A stretch of DNA of 64,000 nt from Granulicella cerasi (GTDB taxonomy: Bacteria > Acidobacteriota > Terriglobia > Terriglobales > Acidobacteriaceae), in contig NZ_JAGSYD010000003.1 of the NCBI RefSeq assembly GCF_025685575.1, positions 620,001 to 684,000 of the forward strand, in the 5' to 3' direction. The notes beneath the pieces were generated by a model, which was given only the letters and a program-made list of their open reading frames with translations, was not told where the DNA came from and made no database searches. Below are positions 16,587-23,848 of this stretch, piece after piece. A program made the translations under genes and the position numbers. Position 1 is the stretch's first letter, and the number at the start of each line of letters is the position of its first letter.

Positions 16587-18575
16587 TTACTTGTCGGTGG
16601 TGCGTACGTTCAGCGTGCGCTGATGCAGTGACGTGCGCGCCTCTGGCACGCTGCCATCGTTCAACGTCACTTCAGTCGGCGCGGTCTGGATGAAGACACG
16701 GTCTGTCGCAGAGCTGAACGCAGGCACGCGCATCGGGCGCGTGATCGCCAGCGCCCCCGAGCGCACGGTCAGCGGAACTTCCGCCGTCGCGCCTCCGTCG
16801 TTGTGCACGGTCACCGCGACCAGCCAGCCCGTGTCGTGGCCCTTGCCTGCGGGTAGCGGACGTGGGGTGACGTCCACGAGAGAAAGATCCGGCAGCCCTG
16901 CATCGCGCAGCACCCAGTCGTTGAAGAACCATGCCAGGTCCTTGTGCGAGGCGGCTTCCAGCGCCTTCTGAAACGCCACTGCGCGAGCATTCGTGTCCGC
17001 TCCATGCAACGTGGGCAGAGCCGCAAGCGCCTTGCGCAGCGCGTCTTCGCCTGCGAGATCGCGCAGCATCCACCACACGGCCGCAGCCTTGCGGCGATAG
17101 AACACCTCTTCCGTCGCCGCTACCAGCGGCTGCCCCGGCGCACCTTTCTGCATCTCTTCTGCGGAGGCGAAGGACGGCTCGCCAAGCGGCAATGGCTTGA
17201 GCAGATTGTTCAACTCGTTCAGCGCCGTGTCGCGTCCATGGTCGCGCTCCGTTTCGAGCAGCGCGAAGAACTGCGGCAGTCCTTCGTCGATCCAGGCATC
17301 CCCGGTGTTCACCCACGCACGCGTCAGACTGTAAGCAAGCATGGGTTCGCTCCCCGAAGTCGCGAACGAGTCCGCAGGAGCCAGCAGCAGCGGGCCATCT
17401 TCAAACGGCTGCGCATGCTGCTCCATCAACACCAGAGGCTGCTTCGGCGTGTAGGCGAACCAGTTCTCCAGCATTGGAACCACAGACTTGGCCTCGGTCT
17501 GCAGGCGCGGAAGCACCTTGGCATCGACGCCACGCGCTGTGAAGATCGGCGGACCATCCGGGCTCTCCGAAGAAGAGCTGGAGTAGTTTCCCGTCGGTGC
17601 GCTGTTGACCTTCGCCACGCTGCTCAGCAGCAGGTCCTGCGGCAGTGCGGTCACGAAAAGATTCAGCGTGCGAAAGCCTGCAGGCGCGCTCGGCCACTCG
17701 GCAACGGCTACTCCTCCGGCGGCAGCATCGTGGTCCGCGGCGTCATTGCTGGCGATGCGAAAATCCTGCCGGGCGCCGCGAAAGTATGCAGCGGTGGGCG
17801 CTACGCTGGCATACTCGAGCGCCACGCGGAGACGCACCGGCAGCGTTGTGCCCTCGAGCTTTGCCTGCCCCACGGCGGCGAAGAGCCGATTGCCTTCCCC
17901 GAGGAACATCGCAGGCGCGGCAACGGGGTACCAGAGCACGTTGCCGAAGCCCCGCAACGCCACGGAACTCGCGTCGATGTGGTCCCAGTCCGTGCCGACC
18001 GCCTGCAGATGACTCGCGCCAATGCGCTCGAGCCGATGTGCGTCCAACTCGACTGTTCCGGAGTAGAGCACGTCGAGCTCGAGTTCAGCTTCGGGCTGTA
18101 ATGCCTGCGGCAGCGTCAGCACGAGTTCGCTGGCCGCGCCGGTGTGGTCGGTGTCGGTGTCCACGCGGTGCTGCGCGATCTGAAGCGTCGTGCGCTTGCC
18201 ATGCGCGTCCACGAGCGACGCGGCCTCCCACTTGAGCTGCGAGGAGACCTGCAACGGCAGCAACGACAACGGAGTACCGCTGTGGTTCTTCACCTTCAGC
18301 CGTGCGTGCACGGACAGCAGCTGCGTCGCCTCGGAAATGTGCGCGTCGAGGTCATAGCTCGTAACGCGCACGGCCGCACGCTGGGCGTCGGTAACCTCCG
18401 GCGCGGTGGCTTCGACCGCCAGCGCAGCGCGATCGCTGTCCGGTTCCGGCGACTGGCCGTGGCTCTGGACGATGACCTGCCCCTTCGGCGGAGCGGAGGG
18501 CTCCTGACTTTGCGCGGCACAGACGGACGCAGCCGCGAAGACGGCGAGGGGAAACAGGCGGAGTTTGGATCGCAT
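16587..18575 (-). CDS. Secreted M1-like peptidase fold protein lacking the zinc site
   Basis: A 662-residue exported protein (signal peptide 1-21, VFAAASVCAAQ). The N-terminal half resembles the beta domain of M1 aminopeptidases (VTSYDLDAHISEATQLLSVHA at about 71-91) and the middle resembles the thermolysin-like domain. At the place of the HExxH motif it has YSLTR (415-419) in AYSLTRAWVNTGDAWIDEGL; the third ligand's neighbourhood WIDEGLPQF is kept (Glu431), but the gap of 12 residues is shorter than the usual 18. The zinc histidines are therefore gone and it is probably non-catalytic. A C-terminal Ig-like domain follows (DVTPRPLPAGKGHDTGWLVA). Convergent with the AsmA-like gene. Confidence 0.7.
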   Translation of the reverse strand: MRSKLRLFPLAVFAAASVCAAQSQEPSAPPKGQVIVQSHGQSPEPDSDRAALAVEATAPEVTDAQRAAVRVTSYDLDAHISEATQLLSVHARLKVKNHSGTPLSLLPLQVSSQLKWEAASLVDAHGKRTTLQIAQHRVDTDTDHTGAASELVLTLPQALQPEAELELDVLYSGTVELDAHRLERIGASHLQAVGTDWDHIDASSVALRGFGNVLWYPVAAPAMFLGEGNRLFAAVGQAKLEGTTLPVRLRVALEYASVAPTAAYFRGARQDFRIASNDAADHDAAAGGVAVAEWPSAPAGFRTLNLFVTALPQDLLLSSVAKVNSAPTGNYSSSSSESPDGPPIFTARGVDAKVLPRLQTEAKSVVPMLENWFAYTPKQPLVLMEQHAQPFEDGPLLLAPADSFATSGSEPMLAYSLTRAWVNTGDAWIDEGLPQFFALLETERDHGRDTALNELNNLLKPLPLGEPSFASAEEMQKGAPGQPLVAATEEVFYRRKAAAVWWMLRDLAGEDALRKALAALPTLHGADTNARAVAFQKALEAASHKDLAWFFNDWVLRDAGLPDLSLVDVTPRPLPAGKGHDTGWLVAVTVHNDGGATAEVPLTVRSGALAITRPMRVPAFSSATDRVFIQTAPTEVTLNDGSVPEARTSLHQRTLNVRTTDK

Positions 18576-18601
18576 GGGAACGCTCTTTATCGGGGAGAAA
18601 G

Positions 18602-19408
18602 CTAAGAGCCAAGGCCCTTGCGTGGCTTCTCCGGTTTAGACGCAACAGGCTTCGGGACGGCACCCTTGCCGCGACGCTGGCGCAACGCTTCATACATCAC
18701 CACCGCGCCGGCGACCGAAACGTTCAGCGACGACACGCTGCCGAGCATCGGAATGCGCAGCAGGTGATCGCAGGTCTTCTTCACCAGGTCGTGCAGGCCG
18801 GAGCCTTCTGCGCCCATCACCAGGCAGATGTTCTGGTTGAAGTCGAAGTCGGTGTAGTCCGGCGTGCCGCGCTCGTCCAGGCCGACGACCCAGATGTTCT
18901 GCTTCTTCATCTGCTCGAGCGCGCGGGTAAGGTTCGTGACCTTGGCCACGCGCGCGTGCTCGCTGGCACCGGCCGAGGTCTTCGCGACAACCGCCGAGAA
19001 CGGGGCCGAACGGCGCTCCGTCACCACGACGCCATCGACGCCCGAGCCGTCCGCCGAGCGCAAAAGCGCGCCGAGGTTGTGAGGGTCTTCGACGCCGTCC
19101 AGCGCCAGGAAAAAGTGGGTGCCGAGCGGGCCGGGTTCGCGCTGCAACAGGTCCTCAAGCGCGAGGAACTTGCGCTCGCGCAGGAAGGCGACGATGCCCT
19201 GATGCATCTCTGTCTTGCAATGCTTGGAGAGCTGATCACGCGACTCCGCTGTCACGCGCACACCGGCGCGCTTGGCGAGCTCCAGAATCTGCTCCAGCCG
19301 GGCATCACGACGGGCTTCGCGCTCACGCGCCACGCTGAGGTGATCAATCTGCCGCACGCCCGCGCGCAGCGCCTCTTCGACCGGATGGATGCCGTACAAA
19401 ACGTCCAT
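18602..19408 (-). CDS. rlmB: 23S rRNA (guanosine-2'-O-)-methyltransferase RlmB / SpoU family
   Basis: SAM-dependent 2'-O-methyltransferase of the SPOUT superfamily. The N-terminal substrate-binding domain starts with DVLYGIHPVEEALRAG; the catalytic domain carries the three SpoU motifs: LDGVEDPHNLGALLRSAD, ICLVMGAEGSGL and IPMLGSVSSLNVSVAGAV. About 268 residues if started at the ATG at 19408, where family similarity begins; the upstream start at 19462 only adds a non-conserved leader. A basic Lys/Pro-rich tail (about 20 residues) is extra. Divergent from a sigma-factor gene with a 126-base gap. Confidence 0.92.
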   Translation of the reverse strand: MDVLYGIHPVEEALRAGVRQIDHLSVAREREARRDARLEQILELAKRAGVRVTAESRDQLSKHCKTEMHQGIVAFLRERKFLALEDLLQREPGPLGTHFFLALDGVEDPHNLGALLRSADGSGVDGVVVTERRSAPFSAVVAKTSAGASEHARVAKVTNLTRALEQMKKQNIWVVGLDERGTPDYTDFDFNQNICLVMGAEGSGLHDLVKKTCDHLLRIPMLGSVSSLNVSVAGAVVMYEALRQRRGKGAVPKPVASKPEKPRKGLGS

Positions 19409-19534
19409 CTCCACAGTGTAAGCCCGGCGACCTTCGGCGAAGTTCTCTGGTGCGCCAGACACTTGTCCGGATTACACTATTTTTGCGCCCCTTCCGAGAC
19501 TTTTCCGGCCAAAGGCGCGTCTCCATCATTGAAT

Positions 19535-20170
19535 ATGCGCTCCGCGTCTACACTGTCAGCCGTTCAGACCGCCCTCGGCACCCAGCATGAAAATGCTGCG
19601 ATCGCCAATGGTCTGAAAAAGCAGGACCCGGAACTGCTCGACTTTCTGATCGAGACCTATCAGCACCGCCTGATGCGCTACCTCATGTTCCTCACGGGCA
19701 AGCGCGAAGTGGCCGAAGACCTCTTCCAGGAAGTGTGGATTCGTGTGCTGCGCCGTGGCGCTCAGTACAACGGCAAAGCGCGCTTCGATACCTGGATCTT
19801 CACCATCGCGCGAAACCTCGTCATCGATCTCTCGCGGAAGCGCACCATGGCTTCGCTCGATGAGATGCGCGACGTCGAAGAGAACGAGCGGCCGTTCGAA
19901 ATCGCGGAAGAAGGCCCCTCGCCCTTCGAGCAATTTGAGTTCCGCGAAAACTCCGCCGAGCTGGCCGTGATGATGCTTCGCCTCGAGCCGAGCTATCGCG
20001 AAGTGCTTTCGTTGCGCTTCCATGAAGAGCTCTCGCTGGAAGAGATCGCCAACGTCACGTGCGCTCCGCTTTCCACGGTGAAGTCGCGGCTCTACCGCGG
20101 CCTGGCTTCCATGAAGCCGATGTTGCTTGCGCTGCGCGCCCAGCGCAAGTCGCAGGGAGGCTGCGCGTGA
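19535..20170 (+). CDS. Sigma-70 family (ECF-type) RNA polymerase sigma factor
   Basis: A 211-residue sigma factor. Region 2: LLDFLIETYQHRLMRYLMFLTG, EVAEDLFQEVWIRVLRRG and ARFDTWIFTIARNLVIDLSRKR; region 4: LEPSYREVLSLRFHEELSLEE, IANVTCAPLSTVKSRLYRGL. A longer upstream reading frame exists, but it is only the antisense of rlmB; the ATG at 19535 is where sigma similarity begins. The next two genes, each overlapping its predecessor by a few bases, encode small membrane proteins that may act as its regulators; neither has the zinc HxxxCxxC motif of the anti-sigma at 9876. Confidence 0.9.
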   Translation: MRSASTLSAVQTALGTQHENAAIANGLKKQDPELLDFLIETYQHRLMRYLMFLTGKREVAEDLFQEVWIRVLRRGAQYNGKARFDTWIFTIARNLVIDLSRKRTMASLDEMRDVEENERPFEIAEEGPSPFEQFEFRENSAELAVMMLRLEPSYREVLSLRFHEELSLEEIANVTCAPLSTVKSRLYRGLASMKPMLLALRAQRKSQGGCA

Positions 20171-20499
20171 ACCACTACGGCGCTCCGAGCAACATTGTGA
20201 ACCGCACCCATCGCGTCGTGCGCGCCGAAGCGACGCGCATGCGCGAGCAGCGCAGTCGCACGCGCTCGCTCTGGGTTCCATTCGCAGTGGTTTCGCCCAT
20301 CGTCGTCTTCATCTGCTACTCGATGTGGAACTACGCGATGAGCCTTGAGGCCACAGGTGTTGCGCCTGTCGCGGAGTTGATGCCCGATGCGAACTACCAG
20401 TTCTGCATGGTGCTCGTATGGTCTCTGCCCGTTACCGTCGGCCTGCTGGCGCTGGTCTGGAAGCTCCGCTCGAAGGCGGCTGATGGAAGGAACGCGTAA
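20167..20499 (+). CDS. Small two-helix membrane protein, possible sigma-factor partner
   Basis: A 110-residue protein started at GTG (20167), overlapping the sigma-factor stop codon by four bases (GTGA). An Arg-rich N-terminus (residues about 15-35) precedes two membrane helices (about 37-57 and 82-99). I recognise no family. Translational coupling to the sigma gene before it and the zinc-ribbon gene after it (overlap of one base at 20499) argues for a shared function, perhaps membrane tethering of the sigma factor (inference). Confidence 0.65.
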   Translation: MNHYGAPSNIVNRTHRVVRAEATRMREQRSRTRSLWVPFAVVSPIVVFICYSMWNYAMSLEATGVAPVAELMPDANYQFCMVLVWSLPVTVGLLALVWKLRSKAADGRNA

Positions 20500-21062
20500 T
20501 GAGTTCGAACTGGAACCATCACGCCTATAACGACTCCGCCACCAGCGGCGACAATGAACTGCGTCTGATCCCGCTCTGGTCGATCATTCTCGCGGTGTTG
20601 CTCTTCGCCGGCGCGCAATACCTGTTCCACATGCCCTCACCGCAGGGCGGCCCCAACGCGCACCATCGCCCGCATGAGATGCTTCCGTTCCGCATCATCA
20701 TGGGCTACACGTGGGGCGCGCTGTTTGCGTCGTACGCGTTGCTGCTGGGCTATGTGAGCCGCGATGTGAAGCGCCGCGGCATGTCGCCTTCGCTGTGGAT
20801 GCTGGTCTGCCTGGTGCTGCCCGGCGGCGTCGGCGCCGTGGTGTACTTCCTGCTGCGTCAGCCGATCCTGCAGCACTGCCCGCATTGCTCCACCGAGATG
20901 AATGCGAGCTTCAACTTCTGCCCGCAGTGCCAGTTTCAAGTGGCCCCGGTGTGTGGGTCCTGCCATCGTGGCGTGAAGGTCACCGACGCTTTCTGCGTGC
21001 AGTGCGGCCACGTTCTGGCAGAAGATAACGCCCCTGCACGGCTGCGCGTCTACGGCGACTGA
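20499..21062 (+). CDS. Membrane protein with C-terminal double zinc ribbon
   Basis: A 187-residue protein with three membrane helices (about residues 26-46, 68-86 and 98-118) and a cytosolic tail with two zinc ribbons: CPHCSTEMNASFNFCPQC and CGSCHRGVKVTDAFCVQCG. Start ATG overlaps the preceding gene's stop (TAATG). It is the last gene of a three-gene unit with the sigma factor at 19535. Double zinc-ribbon tails usually mediate protein or nucleic-acid contacts; no enzyme domain is visible. Confidence 0.75.
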   Translation: MSSNWNHHAYNDSATSGDNELRLIPLWSIILAVLLFAGAQYLFHMPSPQGGPNAHHRPHEMLPFRIIMGYTWGALFASYALLLGYVSRDVKRRGMSPSLWMLVCLVLPGGVGAVVYFLLRQPILQHCPHCSTEMNASFNFCPQCQFQVAPVCGSCHRGVKVTDAFCVQCGHVLAEDNAPARLRVYGD

Positions 21063-21083
21063 AGGTCTGCACACGGCTTCCAG

Positions 21084-21160
21084 GGCGTAGAGGCTTCAGG
21101 CACAGAGGCGTAGAGGCTTCAGGCACAGAGGCGTAGAGGCTTCAGGCACAGAGGCGTAGA
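21084..21160. repeat. Tandem repeat, 23-bp unit, three perfect copies plus a partial one
   Basis: Units at 21084-21106, 21107-21129 and 21130-21152 are identical (GGCGTAGAGGCTTCAGGCACAGA runs over 23 bases, quoted here in two parts: GGCGTAGAGGCTTCAGG then CACAGA), and a fourth partial copy covers 21153-21160. The array fills the gap between the zinc-ribbon gene and the LytTR response regulator and ends 14 bases before the latter's ATG, so it probably contains or pushes back that gene's promoter. Confidence 0.95.
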
Positions 21161-21174
21161 ATCGGAGGCATCGT

Positions 21175-21990
21175 ATGTCTGCCTCTCCGCTCAAAGCCTT
21201 AATTGTCGACGACGAGTCTCTGGCCCGTCAGGAGCTGCAATTCCTGCTGGAAGATGCCGGCGAAGTCGAAGTCCTGGCCGCAGCCTCCAACGGCATCGAG
21301 GCCGTGGAACTCATCGGCCAACATGAGCCGGATGTGGTCTTCCTCGACGTGCGGATGCCGGGACTCGACGGTTTCGCCGTCCTCCGCAAGCTCATCGCGC
21401 AGGACGCCGAACGCAAGCTACCGCAGATCGTCTTCGCCACGGCATTCGACCAATACGCCGTCAAGGCGTTCGAGGTGAACGCGGTCGACTACCTGCTGAA
21501 GCCCTTCGATGAAGCGCGCATTCTGCAGACCATCGCGAAGGTGCGCGATCGGCTCGCGTCCGCAAACCCTGCAGGCTCATCCGCAGAAGCCAAGCTCGAT
21601 GCCCTGCTGCGCATGGTGGAAGAACGCAGCTCCACGCCGCCGTCCAGCGCACGCAGCGGCAAGGTCGTTGTCCGCTCCGGCAACCGGCTGCTGCTCGTCG
21701 ATCAGCGCGATGTGTGCTTCGCTTCGATCGAGGGCGGCACGATCACCGTGGTTACGACGAAGGGCAAGGGCGACTCCAACTGCCGCACGCTGGAGGAACT
21801 CGCCGACCAACTCGACGCCGAGCAGTTCTGGCGCGCACACCGCTCCTACCTTGTGAACATCCAGCACATCCACGAGGTGATGCCTTGGTTCCACTCGAGC
21901 TTCCAGCTCAAGATGGACGATAAGGAAGCCACGGAAGTGCCGGTCTCGCGCTCGCAAACCAAGCACCTGCGCGAACTCTTCAACCTCTAA
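21175..21990 (+). CDS. LytTR-family response regulator
   Basis: A 271-residue two-component response regulator. Receiver domain at about residues 7-125 with the acidic pair in IVDDESLARQEL, the phospho-acceptor Asp in VVFLDVRMPGLDGF and the Lys in VDYLLKPFDEARI. The C-terminal LytTR DNA-binding domain spans about 162-268 (VRSGNRLLLVDQRDVCFASIE, FWRAHRSYLVNIQHI). No histidine kinase is adjacent, so it is an orphan within this window. LytTR regulators commonly control cell-surface or secreted functions (family knowledge). The 23-bp tandem repeat lies directly upstream and a strong hairpin terminator follows. Confidence 0.93.
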   Translation: MSASPLKALIVDDESLARQELQFLLEDAGEVEVLAAASNGIEAVELIGQHEPDVVFLDVRMPGLDGFAVLRKLIAQDAERKLPQIVFATAFDQYAVKAFEVNAVDYLLKPFDEARILQTIAKVRDRLASANPAGSSAEAKLDALLRMVEERSSTPPSSARSGKVVVRSGNRLLLVDQRDVCFASIEGGTITVVTTKGKGDSNCRTLEELADQLDAEQFWRAHRSYLVNIQHIHEVMPWFHSSFQLKMDDKEATEVPVSRSQTKHLRELFNL

Positions 21991-22000
21991 CGTGTGCAAC

Positions 22001-22033
22001 GACAAAGCCTCGCCAGGATGGCGAGGCTTTGTC
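22001..22033 (+). terminator. Hairpin terminator after the LytTR regulator
   Basis: Perfect inverted repeat GACAAAGCCTCGCC / GGCGAGGCTTTGTC, a 14-bp stem with a five-base loop, 10 bases after the stop codon. The convergent Spy/CpxP-like gene ends just beyond it, so it can serve both strands. Confidence 0.85.
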
Positions 22034-22049
22034 ATATTCTCCGGCGATC

Positions 22050-22643
22050 TTAGTTCGCAGGAGGAGGGGGAACCTGACCCTTTGCGGGCGGCGTGGGGCG
22101 TTTTCCGGAAGGACGAGGACCCATCGGGCCACGCGGCCCCATCGGATGCTCCTCGTGCATCTTCGTCCACTGCTCCGGCGTGAGCACTCCGCGCAAGCTC
22201 ACCGCGAGGTGCGCTTCAGCCTTCTCGACCGCAGCACGCGCTTCGGCAACCTTGTCGATCTGCTGGTCAGCCTTGCCTTCGTCGATCACCGGCGCGTCGA
22301 GCGTGGCGCGCAACATGATCTCGCCCTCTTCTACCTCGGCGCGCAGACGAACCAGCTTCAGCTCGCCTTGCAGCGAGATGTCGTCGAGGCGCTTCACCTG
22401 ATCGGGCGTCAGACCGATCTCCTGCGCAGCCATCGGCGACTTCCACCACGGACGCTCGCTGAGTCCTACAGAGCGGTCGAGACCGCCATCGAAGCCCTCG
22501 CCACCACGGTGCGAGCGTGAGTGATGCATCGGAGGAGCGGTAGGCGCACCGCCCTGCGGCGGCGCCGGGGGGGTGTTGGGTTGCTGAGCGATCGCTGCGG
22601 TCGCCGCGAGCACCACTGCGGCTAATGTCATCTGAGTCTTCAC
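22050..22643 (-). CDS. Periplasmic Spy/CpxP-like protein (LTxxQ motif)
   Basis: A 197-residue exported protein with a signal peptide at its N-terminus (TLAAVVLAATAAIAQ). The core is a helical Spy/CpxP/zinc-resistance-type domain with IGLTPDQVKRLDDI and GVLTPEQWTKM, the paired 'LTxxQ' motifs of that superfamily, and a long acidic helix between them. The N-terminal linker and the C-terminal tail are rich in Pro, His and Gly, which could bind metal. Start chosen at GTG (22643), which has a GGAGGAG ribosome site; the further upstream frame lacks one. Likely an envelope-stress or metal-binding chaperone. Confidence 0.8.
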   Translation of the reverse strand: MKTQMTLAAVVLAATAAIAQQPNTPPAPPQGGAPTAPPMHHSRSHRGGEGFDGGLDRSVGLSERPWWKSPMAAQEIGLTPDQVKRLDDISLQGELKLVRLRAEVEEGEIMLRATLDAPVIDEGKADQQIDKVAEARAAVEKAEAHLAVSLRGVLTPEQWTKMHEEHPMGPRGPMGPRPSGKRPTPPAKGQVPPPPAN

Positions 22644-22729
22644 GAAATCTCCTCCTGCCAAACTTTGGCTACGCGCGTTCATCGCGCTTGGGCCCGTACA
22701 TCGTAGGACGTGGATCACGCCCGAATTGT

Positions 22730-23278
22730 TTAGGACGGATCCTGTGCGATCTGTTCCTTGGGCGGATTCGTTTGCGGCTGCTGCATCAGGCGCGACACAT
22801 CATAGCCCATCGTTGCCGCCTTCTGCTTCATGCTCTCCACCGCCTCCGAGCTTGGTGTCGGGGACGCGGTGTAGAGCCACAACCGCTTATGATTGGGCGA
22901 TCCCAACAGCAGCCACGAACTGTCATCGGCCACTGCGAGAATCTGGTACTTGCGGTGAAAGATGTAGAGGAACGCAGACTTATAGTTCCCATCCATCTCC
23001 TTGGAGCCGGTGGCCGTTACCGCATGGGTTTCCATGTGGCCACCTTTGTCCGTGCAAAACCACGTCCACCGCATTTGTCGCGCTTTATCACCGCGCGCCC
23101 ACAGGCCCGCCGGGTTTGCCGTGCACTGCTTCTGCTTCTTGTCAGGCAGACGCGCAGCCTCAAACCACGTCTTGCGCAGCTTCATCTCGTCGATCTTCAA
23201 CGGAGTCTGCGCCGACGCGAACGACGCACTTACGACGAGCGACAATGCCGGGATCAGCCAGCTAGAGCGGAATCTCAT
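22730..23278 (-). CDS. Lipocalin family protein (Blc-like)
   Basis: A 182-residue exported protein with a signal peptide (residues 1-22, WLIPALSLVVSASFASA). The lipocalin fold is indicated by the first conserved region LRKTWFEAARLPDKKQKQC, a variant of the GxWYEIARLP motif, and by YQILAVADDSSWLLLGSPNHK, which corresponds to the third strand pair of bacterial Blc lipocalins. These bind lipophilic molecules near the outer membrane. No lipobox cysteine is present, so it is periplasmic and not a lipoprotein. The start at ATG 23278 is preferred because the signal peptide begins there; the reading frame extends further upstream without homology. Confidence 0.75.
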   Translation of the reverse strand: MRFRSSWLIPALSLVVSASFASAQTPLKIDEMKLRKTWFEAARLPDKKQKQCTANPAGLWARGDKARQMRWTWFCTDKGGHMETHAVTATGSKEMDGNYKSAFLYIFHRKYQILAVADDSSWLLLGSPNHKRLWLYTASPTPSSEAVESMKQKAATMGYDVSRLMQQPQTNPPKEQIAQDPS

Positions 23279-23405
23279 ACAGAACTGTGATGCAGGATGT
23301 GGTGCACTCGTTTGGCGAAGCCTGCAATTCTTCGACGACAACGCGCGCATTCCGATAGACGGCTTCCGCCTCGCAGCAGGCCACACGCCGAGAATTTTGC
23401 TGCCA

Positions 23406-23444
23406 CACCTCAAAGGCCCGCTGCTGGAGCGGGCCCTTGAGGTG
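23406..23444 (-). terminator. Long hairpin downstream of the GlsB-like gene
   Basis: Inverted repeat CACCTCAAAGGCCCGCT / AGCGGGCCCTTGAGGTG, a 17-bp stem with one mismatch and a five-base loop. It lies 15 bases beyond the stop of the minus-strand gene at 23459. No long T-run follows, so termination strength is uncertain. Confidence 0.6.
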
Positions 23445-23458
23445 TCGATCACGGCGGC

Positions 23459-23725
23459 CTAACTGTCCTTGCTGCCTGTCACGAGTCGGAAGAGCCAGGT
23501 GAGGATCACCGCGCCAAACGTGGCGATGATGATGCTCATGATGAGCCCATGTTCATTGATGCTGTGACCACCGAGGTGCGTCCAGAGCCATCCGCCAAAG
23601 AACGCGCCCACGAGCCCGACGATCATATCCACGAAAAACCCGAAGCCCGAACCGCGCATGATCTTGCCGGTCAACCAGCCGGCAATGACACCAATGATGA
23701 TCCACGCAATGACGCCATGTCCCAT
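23459..23725 (-). CDS. GlsB/YeaQ/YmgE-family stress-response membrane protein
   Basis: An 88-residue, three-helix membrane protein of the transglycosylase-associated (GlsB/YeaQ/YmgE) family. Typical features are the start IAWIIIGVIAGWLTGKIMRG, the glycine-rich FFVDMIVGLVGAFFGGWLW and a final helix SIIIATFGAVILTWLFRLV. The family is induced by envelope or general stress in other bacteria; the exact role is unknown. Complete, normal length, with its own downstream hairpin. Confidence 0.9.
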   Translation of the reverse strand: MGHGVIAWIIIGVIAGWLTGKIMRGSGFGFFVDMIVGLVGAFFGGWLWTHLGGHSINEHGLIMSIIIATFGAVILTWLFRLVTGSKDS

Positions 23726-23848
23726 AACGTTCTCCTCCGCAAAATTGTTTACTGCGCTTAGGATGCTGCACGCCGTCGCGACGTTTGTTCCACCTGCAAG
23801 AAAAGGCGGGGAGCCGAAGCTCCTCGCCCTTCGCCCGCGAGATCGCGG

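Noticed and set aside
21084..21160. 23-bp tandem repeat as a CRISPR array
   Set aside because: Units are head to tail with no spacers and no cas genes nearby.
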